Below, one piece after another: positions 1 through 4,801 of a stretch of DNA of 5,007 bases. The stretch's first letter is position 1. Each line of letters starts with the position of its first letter. Where the stretch lies: positions 1 to 5,007 of the forward strand of contig JALWEC010000102.1 in NCBI GenBank assembly GCA_027036655.1. Direction: 5' to 3'. Both the position numbers and the translations under genes were made by a program. This DNA comes from Melioribacteraceae bacterium (lineage in GTDB: Bacteria; Bacteroidota; Ignavibacteria; Ignavibacteriales; Melioribacteraceae). The notes beneath the pieces were generated by a model. The model worked only from the letters and a program-made list of their open reading frames with translations. It searched no databases and was not told the origin of the DNA.

Positions 1-351
1 GACACGCATAAAGTAATCGGAGAAGAAAAGCTTAACGGTCTGGACTGCTATATCGTTCAAAGCGTTCCGAAAGATGAAGATTATATGTATTCCAAAACCG
101 TAACCTGGGTGGTTAAGGGACGCTGGTACGGATTAAAAAAGGAGTTTTACGACGAAGACGGCGAACTTCTTAAAATATTAACCTTGAAAAAAGCCGATAA
201 AATAAAGGGCTTCTGGATTATTGCGGATGTCGAAATGAAAAACGTTCAAACCAATCATAAAACAATTATAGAGTTAAGCAATATTAAAATAAACACCGGA
301 ATTCCGGCTTCGATGTTTACTCAGAGAATGATGAAGCGCGGAGTTCGCTAA
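1..351 (+). CDS. LolA-like outer membrane lipoprotein-sorting family protein, C-terminal part (5' end outside window)
   Basis: The reading frame is open from base 1 and ends at TAA 349-351, giving 116 residues. The internal ATG at 85 is not taken as the start because coding continues smoothly upstream of it (…HKVIGEEKLNGLDCYIV…). Seen: alternating beta-strand patterns, VTWVVKGRWYGLKKEFYDED, GFWIIADVEMKN, and a final ELSNIKINTGIP block followed by FTQR. Known: this pattern (yield a cleared 'LDCY' strand, 'W...D.....K.E.YD..G.L.K', 'N..IN.GIP...FT.R' ending) is typical of the TP-0789-type LolA-like family, usually about 250 residues, so a bit over half is missing. Such proteins are periplasmic, fold like LolA/LolB and bind lipidic molecules; they are often encoded beside an MMPL/RND transporter. 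Inferred: a periplasmic partner of an export pump encoded just upstream, working with the outer-membrane barrel downstream. The signal peptide cannot be seen. The family call is from pattern memory, not from a search. Confidence 0.75.
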   Translation, partial: DTHKVIGEEKLNGLDCYIVQSVPKDEDYMYSKTVTWVVKGRWYGLKKEFYDEDGELLKILTLKKADKIKGFWIIADVEMKNVQTNHKTIIELSNIKINTGIPASMFTQRMMKRGVR

Positions 352-470
352 AAAGGAATTCTAATTTAACGCGATAAATTACGCATAAAGTTAAGATTGA
401 AGTTAAGAAAAAATAAAATAATAAAATGCCTTGCATAACTTAATAGAAGGCTTTGCAGAACCTAATTTAT

Positions 471-588
471 TTGTCATTCTGAATGGAGCGTAGCGGAATC
501 CGCCGAGGCGGAAGAATCTCAAAACTTGTATCTGCGCCAATTCTAACCTTGAGATTCTTCTCCCGCTAAAGCGGGATCAGAATGACAA
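471..588. repeat. 118-bp palindromic intergenic repeat element (TTGTCATTCTGA family)
   Basis: The ends are a perfect 12-bp inverted repeat, TTGTCATTCTGA (471-482) and TCAGAATGACAA (577-588). Inside is a second perfect 12-bp inverted repeat, GAAGAATCTCAA (511-522) and TTGAGATTCTTC (549-560), enclosing a 26-base loop. In each gap between outer and inner stems lies its own small hairpin: TCCGC/GCGGA (499-503 with 508-512) on the left and TCCCGC-TAAA-GCGGGA (561-576) on the right. A single strand could therefore fold into a four-way junction. Known: repeats with the TGTCATTCTGA...GAAGAATCTC core are scattered in intergenic DNA of many bacteria, including this group, and carry no coding capacity. 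No target-site duplication is visible at the borders. Whether it moves as a MITE-like element cannot be told from one copy. Confidence 0.85.
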
Positions 589-623
589 TTTCGGGTTTTA
601 CAAAAATATCTAATAAGATTATG

Positions 624-660
624 AAATGCCGCGGATAAAAAAATCCGGCATTTTGTTTTT
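624..660 (+). terminator. Terminator-like hairpin with T-rich tail upstream of the DUF1302 gene
   Basis: AAATGCC (624-630) pairs with GGCATTT (647-653) and GGAT (633-636) with ATCC (643-646), leaving a 2-base GC bulge and an AAAAAA loop. The T-rich stretch 651-660 (TTTTGTTTTT) follows. This is a plausible rho-independent terminator for transcription coming from the LolA-like gene. It lies only 40 bases before the next start codon, which leaves little room for a promoter behind it, so it may instead act as an attenuator in the leader of the barrel gene. Confidence 0.55.
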
Positions 661-700
661 GAAATAATTTTTAAAGAAAAAATTAAAAAGGGACTAAAAA

Positions 701-1981
701 ATGAAAAAACTAATTTTAATGTTGTCGGTTATTGCATTAGGAACCGCTTCGCTGTTTGCTCAGGGAATAGGTTTATCGGGCTACGGAAGATACTATGCCG
801 GATACAAAGCGTTTAACGGAAACGATAATCTTGCTATTTCACAGACAACGTTTAACCTGAACTTTGATAAAACCACTTCGTTCGGGGCGGTAAAAATCAA
901 TCCGATGCTCTATTTCTATAACTCGGATTCACTTTCGCTTAAATTAAGAGAAGCGTATATAGATATGTACTTTACAAGTTTCGATTTGCGAATCGGTAAA
1001 CAGCAGGTAATCTGGGGAAAAGCCGACGGAGTATTTATTACGGATATTGTTTCACCGAAGAATCTCGAAGAATTTTTGCTTCCCGACTTTGATGAAATTC
1101 GCACTGGAATCACTGCGGCGAAACTCGATTTTTATGTAACCGACAACCATACTCTTGAAGCTATTTGGGTGCCGGTGTTTACACCTACAATTTACCCTTC
1201 TACCAACTCGATGTGGGCGCCAAAATTTGATTTCGGCATTTCCCTTCCGGGCAATCCGCCGATAGTTATTGACAATTCTAAAAAAGAAGTTAAATCTTCA
1301 CTCGAGAACAGTGAGTTTTTCCTTAAATATTCGGCGTTAACTAGTCTTGTTGATTTTGAAATAATGGGCGCTTATACATGGGACGATGATCCGGCTCTCG
1401 GGAAAAACGTAGAGTTCACTCCCGTTAACGGTCATCCCGTTCCCTCAAAAATAACGGTAACTCCGGAGTATCACAGACTTTCGCTTGCAGGCGGAAGTTT
1501 CAGCACAACACTCGGACCTTTTGTTCTGCGCGGCGAAGCGGCGTATTATTTTGGCAAATATTTTCAGACAACCAATCCTATGGTAAACAACGGTTTGGTA
1601 CAGAAAGATTATCTCCATTATCTTGTCGGCGTTGATTTCAGTTTGTGGGACATCAACTTCAGCGGACAGTTTATTCAAAAGGCGGTTATGGATTACAAGG
1701 ATGGCGAACTTTTGGAAACCCCCATGTTCAAGGGACAATACAACAATATGGCAACTTTTCTCGCGCATTATTCTTGCATAAACGAAACGTTAACATTTGA
1801 ATATTTTATGTATTACGATTTCAATTATGACGACGCGCTTATTCGCCCGAGAATTTTATATGATTATTCCGATTCGATTAATCTTCAGCTCGGAGCAAAT
1901 ATTTTTACGGGCAATCAAGGAGAATTCGGACAGTACGATAAAAACGATATGATTTACGGAAAAATCATTTACAGTTTCTAA
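701..1981 (+). CDS. DUF1302-like outer membrane beta-barrel protein, probable partner of an RND/LolA-type export system
   Basis: The 426-residue protein starts with a clear signal peptide (MKK, hydrophobic core, LFA/QG around residue 20-21) and ends in YGKIIYSF, with the C-terminal Phe and alternating aromatics expected of an outer-membrane barrel recognised by BamA. Residues 97-134 hold RIGKQQVIWGKADG, then DIVSPK and the FLLPDFDEIR block; LEAIWVPVFTP follows at 152-162. Known: G(K/R)Q...WG..D......D...P.....F.......R is the hallmark of DUF1302 barrels, which are often encoded with a DUF1329 or LolA-like protein and an MMPL/RND pump. The rest is beta-strand rich with many Y/F/W residues. The start is supported by AAGGGA at 688-693, 7 bases before ATG. 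At 426 residues it is shorter than proteobacterial DUF1302 proteins. Inferred: an outer-membrane channel or acceptor in the same pathway as the preceding LolA-like protein. The substrate (lipid or hydrophobic molecule) is not known. Confidence 0.8.
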   Translation: MKKLILMLSVIALGTASLFAQGIGLSGYGRYYAGYKAFNGNDNLAISQTTFNLNFDKTTSFGAVKINPMLYFYNSDSLSLKLREAYIDMYFTSFDLRIGKQQVIWGKADGVFITDIVSPKNLEEFLLPDFDEIRTGITAAKLDFYVTDNHTLEAIWVPVFTPTIYPSTNSMWAPKFDFGISLPGNPPIVIDNSKKEVKSSLENSEFFLKYSALTSLVDFEIMGAYTWDDDPALGKNVEFTPVNGHPVPSKITVTPEYHRLSLAGGSFSTTLGPFVLRGEAAYYFGKYFQTTNPMVNNGLVQKDYLHYLVGVDFSLWDINFSGQFIQKAVMDYKDGELLETPMFKGQYNNMATFLAHYSCINETLTFEYFMYYDFNYDDALIRPRILYDYSDSINLQLGANIFTGNQGEFGQYDKNDMIYGKIIYSF

Positions 1982-2019
1982 CAACTTAAGAAATAGAAAA
2001 TACAAGTATTAAAATCAAT

Positions 2020-2053
2020 ATTCTTCGCGACGATGATTATCGTCGCGAAGAAT
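2020..2053. other. Perfect 15-bp hairpin after the DUF1302 gene
   Basis: ATTCTTCGCGACGAT (2020-2034) pairs without mismatch with ATCGTCGCGAAGAAT (2039-2053) around a GATT loop. It starts 39 bases after the stop codon of the barrel gene. On the plus strand the next bases are TAAGGCG, so there is no T tract and it is not a textbook intrinsic terminator. It could still end or stabilise the 3' end of the barrel mRNA. Confidence 0.75.
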
Positions 2054-2245
2054 TAAGGCGCAAGTAACCGAAACGGATTATCAAGTTTTTAACTGTAAAC
2101 CCTCAATCGACTATGATTACGCAATTGGAAAAACATTGTCGTCAACATAGTTTTTACAGGACGGCAAAGCTGTGAGAATACACACGGAAAAAGAAAGCGT
2201 TTTGTCTTATTAAAACAGATAGAAACAAAAAACTGATAATGGGGG

Positions 2246-2288
2246 ATTGCCGCACTCCGATAATAAACGTCCGAGTACGCAATGACAA
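2246..2288. repeat. Decayed ATTGC...GCAATGACAA inverted-repeat remnant
   Basis: ATTGC (2246-2250) pairs with GCAAT (2279-2283) and ACTC (2254-2257) with GAGT (2273-2276), with mismatches between the two stems. The right end, AATGACAA (2281-2288), is identical to the right end of the 118-bp element (581-588). The arrangement GGATTGCC...GCAATGACA resembles one half of a common intergenic repeat type (TGTCATTGCGA...GGCAATC). I read it as a fragment of a second repeat family or a distant relative of the first; one degenerate copy cannot settle this. Confidence 0.45.
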
Positions 2289-2335
2289 AAGGAGGTTATG
2301 CCAAAATTTCTAATAAACAAAGAAAAAAGGATAAA

Positions 2336-2821
2336 ATGATTGGTAAATTAGGCGTATATATATTCGTGGTCGTAGTTTTTAGTCTGAATTTAATAACAGA
2401 AGCACAAACGTCCCCAAGTGAATCCGACGTAATAATCGGAAGCTGGATGATGTCCGACGAAGAAGGAATTATACAAATTTTCAAGGAGGGCGAAAACTAC
2501 TCCGGAAAAATCATTTGGATGAAAGAAAAAGAAGCAGACGGCTCTCCGTTAAAGGATAAAGAAAATCCCGATGAAAGTTTAAGGGAGAGAACGGTTGAAG
2601 GTTTGAAGGTTATGACGGGGTTTAAGTATTTAGGCGATGGCGTTTGGGGCAATGGAGAGTTTTATGCGGCAAAAAAAGGGAAAACCGTTGAACCGGACTT
2701 TATACTTGAGGATAAGAACCATCTTAACATAGAGATTTCGATATTTATATTTTCTCTTTCCATAGAACTAACGCGCGTTGATGCGTCGAAATTCCTTTTG
2801 CAAAAAAATGATGAATATTAA
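2336..2821 (+). CDS. Secreted DUF2147 domain protein
   Basis: From ATG 2336 the product has 161 residues. It begins MIGKLG, has a hydrophobic stretch at 7-20 and a likely signal peptidase site near TEAQ (21-24). The mature part matches the DUF2147 plan: GSWMMSDEEGIIQIF (35-49), GKIIWMKEKEADG (57-69), DKENPDESLRERTVEGLKV (74-92), GFKYLGDGVWGNGEFY (95-110), GKTVEP (115-120) and a closing IELTRV (143-148). DUF2147 proteins are exported, about 140-170 residues long, with no settled activity. The frame also contains an ATG at 2282, but the 18 extra codons run through a repeat remnant and put a charged tail before the signal peptide. ATG 2336 has AAAAAAGG five bases upstream, so I prefer it. Odd: the family's usual 'IYDP..GK.Y' is FYAAKKGKTV here, and the usual glycine-rich 'RG..G....G....W.R' end is IEISIFIFSLSIELTRV. 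It lies 32 bases before the DUF3943 gene, likely in one operon. Confidence 0.8.
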   Translation: MIGKLGVYIFVVVVFSLNLITEAQTSPSESDVIIGSWMMSDEEGIIQIFKEGENYSGKIIWMKEKEADGSPLKDKENPDESLRERTVEGLKVMTGFKYLGDGVWGNGEFYAAKKGKTVEPDFILEDKNHLNIEISIFIFSLSIELTRVDASKFLLQKNDEY

Positions 2822-2853
2822 GTCTTTAGTTATTGATTGGTTAATAAAAGAGA

Positions 2854-4284
2854 ATGAGTAAAACAACCAAAAACCGAATAAACTTCATGGTAAAATATTT
2901 AGTAAGATTTCTTTCGTTTTTTCTGATTTTCACCTCGGGAATAATTCAAGGACAAACATCTTTATTATCAGGGAGCTATAATTTTAATAGCGCGGAAAAT
3001 GTTCCCTTTAGAGCGGATGAAAAGAAAATGAGTAAAAGTTATTGGCTTCCCGCGGCGGAAGTTGTCGGGTTGAATTTTTTTGTTCTTACTTATAACGAAT
3101 ATTTAACAAAAGAAGGTTGGGCGAATATCAGCCTTCAATCGGCGAGCGACAATATAAAATACGGTTTTACTTGGGATAGCGACGGATTCATGATGAATCA
3201 ATTCTATCACCCTTACCACGGCGCGTCCTATTTTAACGCGGCAAGATCAAACGGATTGAATTTTTGGGAATCTATTCCATACGCTTTCGGCGGAAGCTTG
3301 ATGTGGGAATATTTTATGGAAATTGAGCGCCCGTCTTATAACGATTTGTTAAATACAACAATCAGCGGAATTACTCTCGGAGAAATAACTTATAGAGTTT
3401 CTAATTTGATAATAGATGAAAGCTCTCGTGGGAGCGAAAGGGTAATCCGCGAGCTTGTTGCACTGGTTATTAACCCCATGCATACTTTTAACCGCGCGCT
3501 TAAAGGTAAGCCGTGGAAGTTGGGAACAAAACATAAAAAGAAAAAAACGGAAGTTAATTTAGCGATAGGGACAAACACAGTTTTTATCAACAGAAATTTT
3601 CAGAATAATTATTTTTATCTCATGTTAAAATTCGGACTCCGCTACGGCGATAAATTTAAAAGCATAAAGCATAATAAACCTTTTGAATATTTTCGAGTTC
3701 ACAGTGAAGTTTCATTCACCGAAGGAAACAATATAATCGGTATTTCGGCAAGTGGCGTTTTGTGGGATAAAAATTTTAAAGCTTTCAACACGAACAGAAA
3801 CATTATGGGATTATACAAAGAATTTGATCTGCTATTTAATTCCATTTATAAATTCTCGGCATCAAGTTTAACCGGAGAGATTAGCAATTTAATTAAACTC
3901 TCAGCAAATTGTAAAATCCAAAATTCTTTAGGCTCGGCGATAGTTTTAATCGGCTCTTCTAACTCAAAATATTCCGTAGAAGTAGAACGCGATTATAATT
4001 TAGGCCCGGGTTTGGGATTTAGATTTTTCAGCGACTTATATGTAAATGATTCTTGGCTTATATTTTTTAAATATAAACAGTTTTGGATACACGTATTAAA
4101 CGGAGTTGACGGGGATGAGTTTATCGGTTTGTTTAACTTGGGCGTCAATTATTATTTTAACAAGATACTCGGCGTGGGCATGGACGCGGTTTTTTATGAA
4201 AGATACGGAATATACAGAACCCTGCCCAATATTTATTCTAAAAACGCGTCGTTGAGGGTTTATTTGAAATATACTTTTTTATAA
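2854..4284 (+). CDS. DUF3943 domain envelope protein
   Basis: The 476-residue product has a basic N-terminus, a hydrophobic stretch at 13-31 and a probable signal cleavage near IIQGQ/TS (30-36). Residues 62-83 (YWLPAAEVVGLNFFVLTYNEYL) match the 'EVxGLN' helix that opens DUF3943. The core follows: WDSDGFMMNQFYHPYHG (107-123), SYFNAARSNG (125-134), FWES (137-140), GSLMWEYFMEIERPSYNDLL (147-166), SGITLGEITYRVS (171-183), RGSERVIRE (192-200) and INPMHTFNRALKGKPW (206-221). After a lysine-rich linker (226-231) about 240 residues look like amphipathic beta strands ending VYLKYTFL, suggesting a barrel half. Known: DUF3943 has no established function. Inferred: an outer-membrane or periplasm-facing protein with a conserved polar/helical N-terminal domain plus a barrel-like C-terminal part. 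ATG 2887 is an in-frame alternative start but has no ribosome binding site; ATG 2854 has a weak AAAGAGA. The gene is AT-rich like its neighbours and intact. Confidence 0.85.
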   Translation: MSKTTKNRINFMVKYLVRFLSFFLIFTSGIIQGQTSLLSGSYNFNSAENVPFRADEKKMSKSYWLPAAEVVGLNFFVLTYNEYLTKEGWANISLQSASDNIKYGFTWDSDGFMMNQFYHPYHGASYFNAARSNGLNFWESIPYAFGGSLMWEYFMEIERPSYNDLLNTTISGITLGEITYRVSNLIIDESSRGSERVIRELVALVINPMHTFNRALKGKPWKLGTKHKKKKTEVNLAIGTNTVFINRNFQNNYFYLMLKFGLRYGDKFKSIKHNKPFEYFRVHSEVSFTEGNNIIGISASGVLWDKNFKAFNTNRNIMGLYKEFDLLFNSIYKFSASSLTGEISNLIKLSANCKIQNSLGSAIVLIGSSNSKYSVEVERDYNLGPGLGFRFFSDLYVNDSWLIFFKYKQFWIHVLNGVDGDEFIGLFNLGVNYYFNKILGVGMDAVFYERYGIYRTLPNIYSKNASLRVYLKYTFL

Positions 4285-4299
4285 ATCATTTAATTCAAT

Positions 4300-4304
4300 A
4301 GAGG
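4300..4304 (+). promoter_or_regulatory. Ribosome binding site of the small membrane protein gene
   Basis: AGAGG lies five bases before ATG 4310, within the 25-base gap after the DUF3943 stop codon. It is one of the clearest Shine-Dalgarno sequences in the window and fixes the start of the next gene. Confidence 0.65.
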
Positions 4305-4309
4305 TAAAT

Positions 4310-4678
4310 ATGAATATAATAAACAAAATAATAGCCGTAGTTGCGGCGGTTATCGGACTGATGGCGGTCTTTGTCGGCACAAGAGTTTTGCTCGGTCTTT
4401 TTGACCCGGGATATCAATATTTCATGTCGCTTGTAAGTTATAACGTAATAATGGGAATTGTTTCATTATTTGCCGGCATCCTTATTTGGAAAAGAAACAA
4501 GAAGGCTATTTTTCTTTCGTATTTTATTTTTGGCGCACATCTAATCGTTTTGCTATTGTTGTTAACAGTTTTTAACAATGTAATTTCCGAACATAGCGTT
4601 AACGCAATGACCTTTCGCTCTTCGGTTTGGTTAGTTTTAGTAGCCGTTCTACAAATAAGTAAAGCAAAAGAGAACTGA
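4310..4678 (+). CDS. Small four-helix integral membrane protein, unknown function
   Basis: The product is 122 residues and almost entirely hydrophobic. Four membrane segments are visible at about 7-30, 38-60, 66-88 and 100-117. The basic loop KRNKK (61-65) between helices 2 and 3 and the charged tail KAKEN suggest that both ends and the middle loop are cytoplasmic. There is no signal peptide and no catalytic motif that I can see; conserved-looking features are GTRVLLGLFDPGY (23-35) at the end of helix 1 and YNVIMGI (44-50) in helix 2. I do not recognise the family with confidence. It follows the DUF3943 gene by 25 bases with its own ribosome binding site and is followed by a strong terminator, so it is probably the last gene of the cassette. 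It may assist the envelope proteins before it or be an unrelated inner-membrane protein sharing the transcript. Confidence 0.75.
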   Translation: MNIINKIIAVVAAVIGLMAVFVGTRVLLGLFDPGYQYFMSLVSYNVIMGIVSLFAGILIWKRNKKAIFLSYFIFGAHLIVLLLLLTVFNNVISEHSVNAMTFRSSVWLVLVAVLQISKAKEN

Positions 4679-4744
4679 AAACATGGTTATATCGCTTTCT
4701 ATTTATAACTGAGAACGTTTAATTACAGTTTCTCGTCGGCTGTA

Positions 4745-4783
4745 AAACAAAAAAACCCCTTTACGAAAAGGGGTTTTTTGTTT
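4745..4783. terminator. Bidirectional rho-independent terminator between convergent genes
   Basis: CCCCTTT (4756-4762) pairs with AAAGGGG (4767-4773) around an ACGA loop. The stem is flanked by a run of seven A (4749-4755) on the left and six T (4774-4779) on the right, which extend the pairing out to AAAC/GTTT if one A is bulged. It therefore offers a U tract in both directions. It lies 66 bases after the small membrane protein gene and 18 bases beyond the stop codon of the minus-strand gene, so it can end both transcripts. Confidence 0.88.
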
Positions 4784-4801
4784 AGGAGTGATTTATAAAA
4801 C

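Larger units (their letters stand above)
352..700. other. Intergenic region with a palindromic repeat and a terminator-like hairpin
   Basis: This 349-base stretch holds no supportable gene on either strand. From left to right it contains an AT-rich segment with a 9-base direct repeat AAGTTAAGA at 388-396 and 400-408, a 118-bp palindromic element (471-588), a weak sigma70-like promoter candidate (TTTACA at 597-602, 17-base spacer, TATGAA at 620-625), a hairpin followed by T residues (624-660), and an A-rich leader into the next start codon. No classical terminator directly follows the stop codon at 351. Confidence 0.7.
1982..2335. other. Intergenic region with several inverted repeats and no convincing gene
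   Basis: These 354 bases separate the barrel gene from the downstream cassette. They hold a perfect hairpin (2020-2053), a nested set of inverted repeats (2093-2159), a decayed ATTGC...GCAAT repeat (2246-2288) and an AGGAGG sequence (2290-2295) ahead of a 13-codon frame. Open frames here are short: a 20-codon frame from ATG 2113 has no ribosome binding site, and a minus-strand frame of about 40 codons has no recognisable content. A promoter for the downstream genes should lie here, but none stands out; GATAAT at 2235-2240 has no good -35 partner. Confidence 0.65.

Noticed and set aside
428..456. GCCTT...AAGGC hairpin as a terminator of the LolA-like gene
   Set aside because: The stem is only 5 bp with a 14-base loop and no T run follows.
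471..588. CRISPR repeat or tRNA-like gene reading of the four-way-junction element
   Set aside because: There is one unit with no spaced repeats, and the stems do not match tRNA arm lengths or conserved tRNA bases.
916..1113. Minus-strand open frame of 65 codons inside the DUF1302 gene
   Set aside because: It lies wholly antisense to a well-supported coding gene, has no ribosome binding site and its product shows no family pattern.
1445..1768. Minus-strand open frame of 107 codons inside the DUF1302 gene
   Set aside because: Its length is a by-product of the codon pattern of the sense gene; the product has no signal, domain or neighbour that supports it.
2113..2175. 20-codon plus-strand frame from ATG 2113 in the spacer
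   Set aside because: No ribosome binding site, it falls within the nested inverted repeats, and the product is not recognisable.
2282..2335. Upstream start for the DUF2147 gene at ATG 2282
   Set aside because: The extra 18 codons cross a repeat remnant and a purine-rich leader and would put a long charged tail before the signal peptide; ATG 2336 has a better-placed AAGG.
2296..2484. Minus-strand open frame of 62 codons across the DUF2147 start
   Set aside because: It mirrors the signal-peptide region of the sense gene and crosses the intergenic boundary; no start signal or recognisable product.
3349..3590. Two overlapping minus-strand open frames inside the DUF3943 gene
   Set aside because: Both are antisense to the most conserved part of DUF3943, overlap each other in different frames and show no supporting features.
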